A DNA stretch of 64,000 nt from Tenrec ecaudatus (taxonomy: Eukaryota > Chordata > Mammalia > Afrosoricida > Tenrecidae): contig NC_134539.1 of NCBI RefSeq assembly GCF_050624435.1, positions 46,656,001 through 46,720,000 of the forward strand, written 5' to 3'. Numbering within the stretch: the first letter of the stretch is position 1; the number at the start of each line of letters is the position of its first letter. The position numbers were made by a program, and so were the translations under genes. A model generated the notes under the pieces. That model made no database searches and had not been told where the DNA came from. It saw nothing but the letters and a program-made list of their open reading frames with translations. This document shows positions 45,401 through 56,707 of this stretch, piece after piece.

Positions 45401-47579
45401 CACGACCACTCCGTGCTTACGGGTAGCTCATCTGTGTTGGGGACACCCCCTTTCCCTTTGTATCTGACCCAGCCAGAAAGCAAGGGGCCTGGGCACCCGG
45501 CTACTTCCCTGCACCGGCCGGCAGAGGTGAATGGAAGTTGTTGCTCGCTGTTTGGGGATCCTAAGCGGGGCTGCTTAAACGCAGGTCCAGATTTAGCTCC
45601 TCTTGCCAGCATCCCAATTCATGGCGGACCTGCCGGACAGGGGCAGTTCTACCTGTCCTATTGGCTACCAGGAACCAGACTTGGTGTGATGGGAATGAGT
45701 TTGGGTTTGGTGTGGCCAGCGTACCTGGAGTCCCAAGGTGGATTGACATGTGTGGCTGGCAACCTAAAAGCTGGTGGGGTGAGTCCACCCAGCGTCACCT
45801 GTAAAGAGAGGTCTACTGACACGCTTGCCCATGCCCTGGGGGGCCCAGTTCTGCTGCAACATGCGTGGGGTTACTACAGCTTAGAAGTGACTGGACAGCG
45901 GTTGGAAGCTCGCACAGCAGACAGGCGCTTTTCCAGATTCTCTCTTGGGAATAGGTCTGTGACAGTGGGTTGGGCAGTGGGTCCATGCAAATGGGGTCCT
46001 GGCTCTTGACATGTAAAGAGGACACACGTGAGCACTCCACCACTCGCCCCCCTGCAGCCCACATCCTATGTTAAAAATGCTTCACATCTTTAAAAAAGAA
46101 ATCAGAAAATCATTCTTGTTCATGTCTCCTTTTTAGGGACGGGCTGTAATCTGGAAGGCACCTTCACCCTCCCGATGGTCGACATCTGCCAACCTAAGTC
46201 TGCTGTGAGCGCACCTGGTCCCTTTGCCTTTCCAAATGCCACTTTTCTAACCACCGTGCGAGCCACCGCGGCACGTGTGCAGACACGAGTGGATGCTGAC
46301 CATAAGGAGGTAGACACCAGGGAGGGTCCAACGACAAACGGGTCAGGGACAGACGGGTGACGCTGCCAGGCATGTGGGGGCAGGGATCCGGGGCGCATGC
46401 GGCCTTGCCTTCGTGATGCTGTGGAACCACTGATCTGACCCGTCCGTCCAGGTCCTTGTGGTAGAGTGGCCGCATCCCACCAGTCTCCAGAGGGACATCG
46501 GCTCACCGAGGGCGAGGAGGCAGGGAGAGTGGGAGTCACCCGGCTGCCGCACAAGGGGGACACAGGGAGCTTGCTCTGCGGGGAGGCCGGTGCTCTCACA
46601 CGGGATGAGTGAGTTCATTTAGCCCCCTGTCGCCAGAGTATACACGGCACACATGCCCCTTCCTTGCCTCCCAGACACCGATGAGAGCAGGGGCCCAGCC
46701 AGCTCTCAGCCACCTGTGGCTGAATGTACGCGTTCCTCACATAAGGCCAACAGCGCCATGGAGGCGGGCATCCCAATAGAAATGCCAAGTCTGCTCCTTT
46801 ACACCTGAGGAGGAAAAGCCCACCTTCCCCCGACAGACTGGAGCACGGGGGGCCCTCGCAGCAGAGTCCACGCTGCTGTCCACTCTCCTGCAAGGTGTGG
46901 CTGCGCAGGGGCTGAGGGAGGATTCGGGGTGCACCTGGCGAACTGCTAGATCTGTGTGGCTAACAGCCACTCGGCTTTCAGGTCGCCATCTGATTAGCCG
47001 GCCTCTTGGCCTCTCGGAGACGAATCTCCTCACTCTAGAAAAGAGCGACTCATCCAGTCCCAGCCCTGTCTACCCCTCAGCTCTGCTCTGAGGCTCAACG
47101 GCGACATGTGTGGGTCTCAACATGCTGGAGAAATGCTAATGATTATCAAGTGTGACTTTTATTACAGTGGGGACCCACTGCTTGACATTTGTAATTGTCT
47201 ACTGAAAGCCAGAGGAGGGGTGGGGAATTCCCTTAATGACAAAATTGCTTCCAAACAAGTAGGTAAGGCCCAGCGATTCTACTGTAGGACCTGTGTGCTC
47301 TGGAGTGGGTGGTCTGGGCACCCATGGGGTGCCCGATGGGGCGGCACTCTAGTCTGGAACACAGTGCCCGCCAGCCAACCCTGCACTGGGCGCAGCAGAT
47401 GGAAAGGCAGAGCTGCCAGGCCGCGGAGTCAGCGCTGCTTCCAAACCCCGCATGAGAGGAACTCTTCTTGAGCGGAGCGTGGGCACATTCTCTACATTCT
47501 CCAGCGTGTTTATTTATAAATAATAGCAGCTGTGACTTTTTATTGTCCTCTTACCCAGCGCCAGCCAATGCCTTTAGTA

Positions 47580-47715
47580 TTTATCTTATCTGATCCTTAC
47601 CACCAACCCTGGAGAGACCCAATTTCAAGATGGGCATGGGCGATGGAGGCCACAGAGGTTAAGCAACACGCCCAAGGTCACACAGGAAGTCAGCGGTGAG
47701 GCCAGGAGCTGAAGG
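47580..47715 (-). mobile_element. MIR, reverse orientation
   Basis: CACAGAGGTTAAGCAACACG and CCCAAGGTCACACAGGAAGT are the reverse complement of the MIR 3' region. A forward MIR remnant follows at 47850-47925 (AGCCCGGCTCTGCCCTGTAC). Confidence 0.8.
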
Positions 47716-49229
47716 GTGTCTGTCTGGCCCCAGATGGCCAGACAGGCTCATAGTTCCTTCTCAGCTCTGTGGCTGTGCGGTTTAACCGTGACCCTCACAG
47801 GCAAACATCGCATTGCTGCTCAGAACGTAAGAGAACGCGTTTTTGAGTTAACCTGTCTGGGCTTCAAGCCCGGCTCTGCCCTGTACCGATACCTCGAAGT
47901 GGCTACTTAACCTCGTTAGGATTGTTGAGCCACCCACATCAGATTTTCCCAGGCAAGTTTGGCTGGCCTACTGTCCCCTTTTCAGGAAAAAATAAAAGAT
48001 CATCTGCACCCCCGGCAATGAAAGCTTTTGTACCCCAGCCCGTAATCCAGGGTAAGGCGCGGGTTCTGTGCTTGCAGCTCCCTGGATCATTCTCGTGCCC
48101 CCACTGCAGGGACGCAGCGTGCCCACTTTGGGAAAGCCTGATCTTTGGGACAGGGAGAATGACAGTGTCTGCATGGGGCTGTAGCAAGAATGAACAGAGG
48201 ACGCACAGTAAGTGCTCAATGGAGGCCACCTTTTGGCTTTGGGTCCTGCTTGATCTGATTTCCGTCTCCTCTAGCAACGGGGCAAGACAACTCCCTCTGT
48301 CCCCAGGATGGAGGAGGTTGGGGGATGATTCAGGGGAGACTGGCGAGGCTGCACTCCACACCCGCCAGCTCCATCAGCGAACAGCGCTGGGTTCATCGTT
48401 GTCTGCCCCCTCCCCATTGGTAAAATGCTGCAGTTATTTGGTCTTTTGTTAGAAATGCCAAGTCTGGTTTGAAAGAAGTTCCTGAGATGACAGCGGCAGG
48501 GGAGTGAGCCTGGGCAGAGGGCAGAGTGGGCTGCGAGCGCTGGAATAGCTCCGTGCTCACCTGGTCTACATTTCGGAATCCTGGGGAAAGACTTGAATTA
48601 AAGAGAGGGTTTTGTTACTCTGTTTCTAGCAAAGACACAGAATGAAGGGATTGTGTAGCATGCCAAACGATGACCCTGAAATTGGTACGTTCTTCATTTC
48701 GTGTACCTCCAAAGACGAGACTAAAGACCAGGGGCCGTGGGACAATGGATCTGTGGGGAGCTCCACCATCATGCTCTGGGTCAGCGTGTGGCCATCTGGC
48801 TGGGACCCAGATCACAGCTGCCGATGGGGTCACTGTGGGCTGGGCCCCATTTTAAAAGGTTCCTCAGCTGATTTCCACACAGAGTCAGAGGGTCACCCTT
48901 CAAGAAGCACTACTCCCAAATAGAACTGGGGGATGGGGCGGGTCCTTCTCCCTGAAGAATGATATCCTTTTCAAAAAGCCCGTGAATACCGTTTAAGGGA
49001 CACTTTATGGAAGGCTCTATTCTGACCGTGAGCTCAAACAAACTGCCGTCTTCGCCCGGAGGAGTTTACGCCAAGTCTCGGCTTTGGGCAGTCTTAGCCT
49101 CATTGACAGTCTACAGCGCCTCCTGGTGGACTCTGGTCAAACAGAACTGGTTGCCTTTCATCACCTGGACACACTTCCTCCACAATTTCCAATCCAGGTG
49201 GGCCCCTTTCCTTGGCAACTTGTCAGTTT

Positions 49230-49402
49230 ATGAGTTTAGGTTCAGGCTGAGGCCTTCCCACCTGTCCTTTATCAGGGAGAAAGACGGGGCATTCTCTTCC
49301 CATAAACAGTTACCGTCTCAGAAACCCAGAGGGGCAGTTGGACCGAGTCCTTTAGGGTTGCTATGAGTCAGCATCAACTCGACGGCAGGGAGCTAGTGAG
49401 CG
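49230..49402 (+). mobile_element. AfroSINE
   Basis: AGAAAGACGGGGCATTCTCT body and tail GAGTCAGCATCAACTCGACG. The head is diverged. It is followed at once by the next copy. Confidence 0.8.
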
Positions 49403-49414
49403 TGAGTCCTTTAC

Positions 49415-49632
49415 CAAGGAGCCCTGGTAGAGTAGTGGTTATGTGCGGGACACGTGTGGGACCGCTAACTACAACGTCCTCAGTTTGAAACCACCGGTGA
49501 AAGACAGGGCTTTCTACACCCATAAAGCCATCAAAGCACACACACGAAACGCAGTCTCGGAAACTGACGGGGCATCTCGACACTGCCCCTTTGGGTTGCT
49601 ATGAGTTGGTGCTGACTTGATAGGAATGAGTT
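49415..49632 (+). mobile_element. AfroSINE, full-length
   Basis: AAGGAGCCCTGGTAGAGTAG head, CAGTTTGAAACCACCGGTGA B box region, and tail GAGTTGGTGCTGACTTGATA. Confidence 0.88.
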
Positions 49633-50375
49633 GGCTGGTCCTTATCCATCCGACATGTCACCCGAGAGGATCCCCCGAACCTCTCTCCCGCTCCCCCAAC
49701 TCGTTCTACAGAACATGCTGGTGGTCGCCACGGTGCCAGTGCCAGTACATGGCGACCACCTGTGTAAAAGAAGGCGGCACTGCCCTCTCCTGTGCCATTC
49801 AGCTCCAGCCCTGCGTGGGCACTGTGCACGAGGGACTTCCAACCCTGGGGTCCCCGTGCCAGGCCTCTCCTAGGCAGTATTCTATTGTCATTCACGAGGG
49901 CCACTGGTTATTTCAGAAATAGACCACCAGGCCTTTCTTTCTAGTCTCTCAGTCTGGAAGCTCTGTTGAAACTTACTCACCATGGATGACCCTGCTGGTC
50001 TTTAAAATGCTGACGGAATCACTGTAGGCCGACATAGAGACATGCGAGCTACCACAGTGTGACGCACTGACGTTCCACATAATAAAATCCTACAGTACTC
50101 TGGTAGTCACTTGTTTCTGGGACTCATGACGTCTTTCCAAATGTACGAAGTCAAGGCACAAGCTCCTTTGGGCAGAACCCCCCACCTCCCTTTCCTGCTC
50201 ACACTCCTGCTCCTGGCTCAGCACCAGACACACACCGGACACTGAGTGCCGGCCTGCTGCATAGAGAATGACTCTTCTCCCGGTGCCGCTCACCTCTCAA
50301 GTCCCCGCCAACACCACAAAGAGCTCGCATTGGGTGATTCCGTGGCTGATTTTTACGTTCCTGTTGTTTCAATTA

Positions 50376-50552
50376 GGAGCTCTGCTGGTGTAGTGGTTAC
50401 ATGCTGGGCTGTGATCCACATGGTCAGCAGTTCGAAACCATACCCAGTTCAAAGGGAGAAAGACTGGGCTTTCTATGCTCGTAAACAAAGGGTTCCAGTC
50501 TTGGAAACCTACAGGTGTCACTCTGAGTCAGCGCTGACTGTTCTGATGAATT
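50376..50552 (+). mobile_element. AfroSINE, full-length
   Basis: GGAGCTCTGCTGGTGTAGTG, GGTCAGCAGTTCGAAACCAT (good B box) and tail GAGTCAGCGCTGACTGTTCT. Confidence 0.9.
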
Positions 50553-50778
50553 TGAAGAGTCCTGTAAAAGCTTCGTGAGCTATACTGTTTACAGTGTATA
50601 TTTCGATGTTGAACTTGTTTTGCAGTGCCGGGCCAGCGAACATGACCTCTGCATAGTCTTTAAACGTTAAGCTTGCCTAGCCTTTCGGCAGACTACTCAC
50701 ACGGGACCTTCCTGTTTGTAGGATATCATTCTCAGTAGGTAACTATCAACCGCTCCCCATTTCATTTCCACAAAATGT

Positions 50779-50970
50779 CACAGTTGTTGTCGTGCACCCT
50801 TGGGTTGATTCGGACTCACAGCCAGCCTACCGGGCCATGTGGGGGGGATCCCAGTTTTCCAGGTGTCATCTTCATGGGGGCTGGTGCTCAAATGGGAGCA
50901 ACTGGAGGGTTTGAACCCCAGACCTTTGGGTTAGCCGTCAAGTGCCTAAGCACTGAGCCCTTGAGACTCA
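50779..50970 (-). mobile_element. AfroSINE variant
   Basis: Reverse: TGGGTTGATTCGGACTCACA tail, GGAGGGTTTGAACCCCAGAC B-box region, CTAAGCACTGAGCCCTTGAG head. Confidence 0.8.
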
Positions 50971-51579
50971 TTTCCCCCCAATTTACTTTTTATCTGTCTT
51001 ATCTGTCAAGGAAGATAATGAAAAACATCAGAGTCCCTACTGATTTCCCGCCCTGTCAATCATTACCTGCACCTTCCATTTGTGAGTTTTTGATTTCCAG
51101 TGTTGTTCGAATAGCAGGCCCGGTCTACATTCTCTTCCTTAGATGGCTACGGAGGAAACTTCGCTCTCTCACGGCTCTATGTCAAGCATTGTACTACACG
51201 TGGCTCCTGCTTTTCTGCATCAATCTGCAGTCCAGTGCATGGAACAAATGTTGCGGCCGTGTCTTGTTCCTTCCTGTGCCTTTCTCACAAACCGCGCAGG
51301 CCTGGTTTTTGTTGTTCTGAACCAGATCCAAGGTTCCGTTTCTTAACTGACGAATGCAGAGGGTGTGTGTGATTGCTAACCGGAATCGGTTTTCTTTTTA
51401 TCGCTTATTTTTATGCTTCTTTGTGCTTTTCCTTGTATTGTCTTTCATTGCGTGAAAAGACTGTTTTACCTTAATGTACTTGGGAAGAGAAACACATCCT
51501 CTTTGAATTCTTAGTGATCAGGAAAACTGAAGCCAAGTCCCCGGCCCCTCTGGACCTCTTCCTTGCCTATTAAAGAACT

Positions 51580-51612
51580 GTGTGTGTGTGCGTGTGTGTG
51601 CGCACGCGCGCG
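51580..51612. repeat. TG/CG alternating purine-pyrimidine tract
   Basis: GTGTGTGTGCGTGTGTGTGC followed by GCACGCGCGCGCC. Strictly alternating, so potentially Z-DNA forming. Confidence 0.9.
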
Positions 51613-52242
51613 CCTGTCTGGGGCCTCCACCCCGTGGGGTACAGGAGCTCCTGGGAGGAAGGGCCTGATTCTGGTTCCTGTTCACGTGCACAGAGGTTCG
51701 CGGGGATGGAGGAAGGAGAGGCACAAGACGCTCTGCTCGGATGCCTCCACTGCTTCAGATCCTCAGGTGTGGCCGGTGGGGTGGGAGGCCGGGCCCCACT
51801 GCCACCCCTCGGCTGCTCAGATGCCATCTGACCATGATCTTCTGGGACCCGCAGGCTTGGAGCGTTTGTGTCGGCAGCAGTCTGCCCTCTAAGTCCCTTC
51901 TCCTCTGTTCCTGACCTGTCTCTCCATGGCTACATTGTGTGACTGCAATCAAGGGGGAAGCAGAGTAGTGACGGGCGGCTGCCCCATCCTGCTTCCTTAG
52001 GTCACTCACTGCGCAGCTTCCCAGGTCCCGAGGGGGCCTCAGGGGACAGACTCACCCTGCTCTTAGGTCTGTCACTCAGACAACCCCTTTGACCCCAGGG
52101 AAAGCGGCGTCTGGCTCCCTCCGGGCCCTCTGTCTGTGGTTCCCTTCGGCGCAGCTGTGATCAGGTGCCCGCTGGCCTTGTGGACGTGGCCCAGCCAGGC
52201 AGAGGAGGGCTTCCCGGGGCACCTGGAGGAGGAGAGTCTTAC

Positions 52243-52403
52243 CTCAAACTGGATCAGCAGCGTCCCGCTTTGCAGGCCTTTCCTCAGCTGTTCCATGGCT
52301 CCCTCCAGAGTGTCCCCACCCTCCGGGCACATGGGGAGGATGGTCTCGGGGAACAGCTGACTCAGTTCGTCTTCGGACTTGAGATCAGCCAGCGAGTAGA
52401 CAT
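52243..52403 (-). CDS. PTPN3: PTPN3 exon: linker and start of the phosphatase domain (161 bp)
   Basis: Begins with two bases of a split Asp codon. It then reads [40 protein letters not shown] and [13 protein letters not shown]. It connects PDZ and PTP domains, with the first PTP helix at [14 protein letters not shown]. The junction with the PDZ exon gives [17 protein letters not shown], where I recall human having RRRAVRSFADFKSEDEL, so this short linker is a fast-evolving spot. Splice sites are CTTTGCAG|ATG and TTTGAG|GTAAGA. Confidence 0.95.
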
Positions 52404-53020
52404 CTGCAAAGGACAGGCACCCAACTTCATATGCAACTCAGTGAGGACAAGGACCAACACAGACACCCTGTGGCCACGCCCTCCAGGGCGCTTACCCAAT
52501 GTCATGAGCCTGCCTGTCGGCTGTCCCTTCCCTTTCCAACTTCCCCAAGGGGAACTTCTGGGATGATGGCCCTCCCTTGCTCACATGCCTTCAGTGGCTC
52601 CCTACTGCCGTCACGACACCACGGAAGGAGGAAAACGAGCCCCTAGCTGAGCGGACTTCTGCTGGCCATTCTCAACCGGTTGTCCTCACATCCACGTCAT
52701 ACCCTGACTCAATTTCCTCAGGAAAGTGACTCTCAGGGCTGGCAGTGTGCCCAAAGTGACCGCCTTTGCTGGTCACGGTGGGGCATGGGATTTCCCTTGT
52801 GTCGGACGGAGCTCGGGGCCTCACTCCTCCCAGAGCACCATGGTTCTCAGACGAGCGTGGGCTCTTCTGCGGCTACCTCTGTGATTCCTGCCCTAGCCGT
52901 TATCCTTTTAGCTCTACTAGCTATGAACACCACGGCCACTCTGCCCAGCCAGTGCTGTCCTGAAGACTCACGAGGCTCCCAGTGGCCACAGGGTGTGTTC
53001 ATGTCTAAGAAGTTGGTACC

Positions 53021-53088
53021 TATGTATATATATGTGTGTATATATATATATATATATGTATATGTGTGTGTGTATATATATATACACA
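53021..53088. repeat. TATA/TGTA microsatellite
   Basis: Compound (TA)n/(TGTA)n at the left boundary of the + strand LINE tail. Confidence 0.93.
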
Positions 53089-53089
53089 C

Positions 53090-53740
53090 CATAGTGAATG
53101 AGAGGGAAGTGCAGGGTGGAGACCCAGGGCCCATTTGTCGGCCACTGGAGATCCCCTCACAGAGGGGTTTAGGAGAGGAGATGGGTCAGTCAGGGTGTGA
53201 TGTAGAACCGATGAAGAACACAGCTTTCCCCCAGATCCTGGATGCTTCCTCCCCCCGGCTGCCATGGTCTTAATGCTACCTTGTAGGACTGGATGGGGCA
53301 GAGGTTGTGCACTGGTGCATATGGGAGCTGGAGGCACAGGGAATCCAGGGTGGATGGTATCATTCAGGACCAGGGGTGTGAGGGACGATGTTGGGAGAGT
53401 GGAGGGTGAGTGGGTTGGAAAGGGGGAACTGATTGTAGGGATCCACATGTGACCTCCTCCCTGGGGGGTGGATGGCGGAGGGGGTGGGAGGGAGACTCTG
53501 GATAGGGCAGGATGTGACAGAATAACGGTCTGTAGATTGTCAGGGGCTCATGAGGGAGGGCAGAGCGGGGAGGGAGGGGAAAAAAAAAGAGGACCTGATG
53601 CAGAGGGCTTAAGGGGAGAACAAATGCTTTGAAAATGATTAGGGCAAAGAATGTATGGATGTGCTTTATACAATTGATGTATGTATATGTATGGATTGTG
53701 ATAAGAGTTGTATGAGCCCCTAATAAAATGTTAAAAAAAA
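53090..53740 (+). mobile_element. LINE 3' end (family A), + strand
   Basis: G/A-rich 3'-untranslated-like sequence ending in GTATGAGCCCCTAATAAAAT and a poly(A) run at ~53730-53740. The same family in reverse orientation occurs at 11205, 13200, 23268 and 41917 in this window. Probably an L1 3' UTR of an afrotherian lineage; the clade was not determined. A TATA/TGTA microsatellite marks its left end. Confidence 0.7.
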
Positions 53741-53866
53741 AAAGAGAATGATTGGGGCAAGGAATGTGCGGATGTGCTTTATACAGTTGATGTATGTATA
53801 TGTGTGGATTGTGATGAGAGTTGTGTGAGTCCCTAATAAAATATATATATATTAAAAAAAAGAAAT
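53741..53866 (+). mobile_element. Second tandem copy of the last ~110 bp of the family A LINE
   Basis: Repeats GATTxGGGCAAxGAATGTxxG through the AATAAAAT-type tail and poly(A), directly after the poly(A) of the first copy. It differs from it at about ten positions. Confidence 0.8.
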
Positions 53867-53968
53867 TTAGCCAAGGGGGAGAGATTGGTCATACTGTCCT
53901 GTGGCCTAACTGAACAAAAGCCATCTTCTCCCCCAAATATATATATATATTAAGACTCCACCAGACTA

Positions 53969-54046
53969 GGGGGCTTCAATGAGTTTGTGGACAAACTCCA
54001 TTGTCCTGTAATTCTAGTTTTCCATGAACCTTTGGAAACACCCTTG
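53969..54046. mobile_element. Short palindromic MITE (Tc1/mariner-like) with TA flanks
   Basis: A 78-bp near-palindrome from GGGGGCTTCAATGAGTTTGT to CATGAACCTTTGGAAACACC, flanked on both sides by TA (53967-53968 and 54047-54048), as expected for a mariner-type insertion. Confidence 0.65.
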
Positions 54047-54404
54047 TATTTTGAAAAAGTAGAGAGATGTGTACCAGAGAACGTCTTTGAGATTTCAGAC
54101 ACATTCAACAGTAGGAAGTGAGAAGATTAAGGCTGTCACATACAGTTGTGCAGGTTGTATATTGCTGCACAAGGGTGCGACATTTAAAGGGCCACTGTCA
54201 CTTCATAGACATTGTCGAGTTGTATTTATTTATTTTGATAATTTGCCAGAACATAGCAATAAAGGGTATTGTTCCAATAAAAAATAAAATAAAAAAGAAG
54301 TTGGTACCTCCCAGACGTTAGAATCCCCCAGTCTTACAAACCGGAGGCCTTGCCAGTCACTCAGCAGCGGGGCACCTCAACCCCTCCGTGACTAGGTTTT
54401 CTCC

Positions 54405-54573
54405 CAGGTCAATTCAGTGACTGCAGGACAGCGTACAGCTGCCCCAGAGAGTTTTCAGGGCTGTCACTCTTTGCAGGAACACAGACTCATCTCTTTCCTA
54501 AGTAGCGACTGGAGGGTTTGAACCGCCAACTGTGCGGTGAGCACCTTACCCCACTGTACAGCCAGGGTTCCTT
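54405..54573 (-). mobile_element. AfroSINE
   Basis: Reverse copy: GGAGGGTTTGAACCGCCAAC B-box region and CCCCACTGTACAGCCAGGGT head complement. Confidence 0.8.
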
Positions 54574-54761
54574 TAGGGAAGAACAGAAGAGGGCATGTGC
54601 GTGACGCTGTCAACCCCTGAAGATGGGCCACTGACACCCCCAGACATCTGCTGCATGCTGAGCCCGGAGTTCAGGCTTCGCAGCGATGGGGAGGTGGATT
54701 GCCGTGGGGCAGGATGCACACAGGTCAGGCAGAGCCTCCCGGAGCTGACTCTGCTGGCAAC

Positions 54762-55044
54762 AGACAGCAAGCATGAGCTCCCGGCATGGGCTGTGTCTAT
54801 GCTGGTGAGGCCCAGAACACCCAGCCTCAGGGAGCGAGCAGGGCAGGCATGGCCCACGTGTCGGCGGCAGTGTACGGCTGGCCTCTGCTCTTATAAGTGA
54901 GAGCAGCCAGTCACAGTCAGGGTGGACAGTGCCCTTCTATTGGCTCCGCTGCCTCCGGAAGCATTCTGGGTGTGTTTGAGCACCAGGATCACTTCACACC
55001 CATCATTCCTGAGTTCCCTCATCTTACACCTGAGGAACTAGAAG
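54762..55044 (+). repeat. Near-identical direct repeat, copy 1 (283 bp)
   Basis: Matches 59474-59757 in the same orientation with about five substitutions and one 1-base indel (roughly 98% identity by eye). It contains an old MIR-like end (TCCCTCATCTTACACCTGAGG), so it looks like duplicated unique sequence rather than a young transposon. It lies in the intron between the PTPN3 exons at 52243 and 55481. Confidence 0.93.
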
Positions 55045-55405
55045 CCTGGCCGGAACTTTCCAGAACTCCCTTATCCTGTAAGAGGCAGCGAGGCGGTGAC
55101 GGGTGGGGCCGCCCTGCTGTCTTCCCCGGCAAAAGCAGACATGAGTGAACGGAACAGCTCCTGATCTGCAGGGCCAGGCAGCTCTGATCCTGTGGCTGGG
55201 CCAGGCTGGTTCCGTGAGGTGGCAGGTACTGACAAGCCCAGGGCTGGCCACAGGAGGCCGGGGGTCGAGTTGGCAGAGAGTTCTACAATTGCACGTGAGT
55301 AGTCAGACATGCAAGTTGTTTATGTAGAAATTGTTGATCTTAAGTATTTGCGACAGATCCAACATGCTGAAAACATGGTATGAGAGCCAGATAAATAAAG
55401 CCAGC

Positions 55406-55410
<5 letters not shown>

Positions 55411-55470
<60 letters not shown>
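55411..55470 (-). repeat. (CA)30 microsatellite; reads (TG)30 in the PTPN3 transcript
   Basis: Thirty perfect CA dinucleotides on the + strand. On the gene strand the intron reads GTAACAGCGG followed directly by (TG)30, so a UG repeat begins 10 nt after the exon-intron junction of the PDZ exon at 55481-55637. UG repeats are known binding sites for TDP-43 and CELF-type proteins. Any effect on this splice site is inference. Confidence 0.97.
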
Positions 55471-55472
<2 letters not shown>

Positions 55473-55480
55473 GCTGTTAC

Positions 55481-55637
55481 CTTTCCTCCTGATGACCAGC
55501 GCCAGCTCCCTCGTGTGGGACTCCCTGCTGGCCTTGATGAACATCACCACCTGGTCGTGGGTGTGTTCCGAGATGTCCCGGCCATTGATCAGCACGATCT
55601 GATCCCCTTCGTTCAGCTTCGGAATGCAGGTGTCCGC
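55481..55637 (-). CDS. PTPN3: PTPN3 exon: PDZ C-terminal half (157 bp)
   Basis: Encodes [40 protein letters not shown] and [12 protein letters not shown], plus the first base of the next codon. This is the second half of the PDZ domain. It includes the [12 protein letters not shown] strand-turn and the HTHDQVV helix, whose first His is the usual ligand-contacting position of class I PDZ domains. The acceptor is CACACAG|GCG. The donor is AAAG|GTAACA, a non-optimal 5' splice site followed after 10 intronic bases by a long TG run (see 55411-55470). Confidence 0.96.
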
Positions 55638-56137
55638 CTGTGTGGAGGGCAGGGCGGGTGGCCTCGGTTACCATAGCGCCATCCCTGTGGGGAGCCCGCT
55701 GCAGCGCTCCGGTCCCAGACACTGGAGACTGCGCTGGAAGGCCCTGCTCTCCCTTGGGCTCGCTGCCGCTATTTTTATTGCTGCCATGCGGTGGAGGGGG
55801 CAGCTGGCCGCGGGATCCTACAGAGAAGCCGCTCGGGCCGCAAGCAGGCAGGTCTCAGTGCAGAGTCGTTCTCATGGCAGTCACGCCTGTCGGCTTCCCC
55901 CACTTGTTTCTGAGGTATCCTTGGGACACGAGCTGCCCGTGAGAGCCTCTACCTACTTAACTCACAGAGGCCCTCGGCAGTAATAAAGATGAACCACCTG
56001 CTTTGAGCTACTGAAGACCCCAAGGAGGCACCCAAGCCCACTGCCCGGAAGTCGATGCTGACACTGGGCTACCGGACCGGGTGGAGCAGAGTTGCCCCAC
56101 AGTGTTTCCTAGGCTTTGCACCCAAGTGAAACCATTG

Positions 56138-56292
56138 GGTTGATTCAGGAGCCTACAGGACAGAGTAGAACTGCCCCAGGAGGGTGTGCAAGGCTGTCAA
56201 GCTGCACAGAAGTAGACTGTCTCCGCTCGCTCCGCAGAGCAGCTGCTGGGTTCCAGCCACCAGGCTCTCTCTAGGTTAGCAGCCGAGAGCCT
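56138..56292 (-). mobile_element. AfroSINE
   Basis: Reverse tail TTGGGTTGATTCAGGAGCCT, body GACAGAGTAGAACTGCCCCA, with the head lost in CT-rich sequence. It lies between the PDZ exons. Confidence 0.75.
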
Positions 56293-56707
56293 CGTCAGCT
56301 CGTCACCTGGCTCTTCTGAGGCGGCACAGCGCCTCTTCAAAGTGCGAATGCTTTAGATGTACACAGAGCGGTGAGGGTGGAGGAGTGGGATGGTGGGGGT
56401 GCCCACAGACAGGGTTCATGTCCCACGCAGAGTGGGCGGGCCAGAACAATCTCCAGGCCCCAACTTTCTTCTCTTGATCAGCTCACCCCAGGGGTGAGGG
56501 GTGGGGGCTTGTTGAGAAGCTGAGGGGGTGGGTCTGGGATGGGCTCAAGAGTCTGCATTTGTCACAAGCTTCAAGGCCAGGTGCAGCACCAGGCAGGTCC
56601 CAGGAAACAGCATCCTGCCCCTTCTACCCGGTCTGCCGCTGGCAGCAGAGGCAGGATCCAGGGAGAGAGCGGAGGCAATGGCAGTGACAACGACCATGAC
56701 TACTTAC

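Larger units (their letters stand above)
39849..52242 (-). other. PTPN3: 12.4-kb PTPN3 intron
   Basis: Separates the exons ending the inter-domain linker and beginning the KNRY loop. It holds AfroSINEs, MIRs and a LINE tail listed separately. 43050-44980 and 45800-47570 contain nothing I can name. No exon of PTPN3 is missing here, since the flanking exons join in phase. Confidence 0.85.

Noticed and set aside
45413..46009. 198-codon open frame on the + strand
   Set aside because: Lies in the 12.4-kb PTPN3 intron, includes an AfroSINE tail piece near 45640-45713, and shows no domain or splice context.
47922..48452. 176-codon open frame on the + strand
   Set aside because: Intronic, antisense to PTPN3, with no recognisable protein similarity; its start lies just beyond a MIR remnant.
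50376..50460. tRNA gene candidate (A/B-box-like sequence)
   Set aside because: This is the tRNA-derived head of an AfroSINE; no cloverleaf acceptor stem or terminator, and the same sequence recurs in many SINE copies.
50775..51320. 181-codon open frame on the + strand
   Set aside because: Its first part is a reverse AfroSINE and the rest has no recognisable protein feature.
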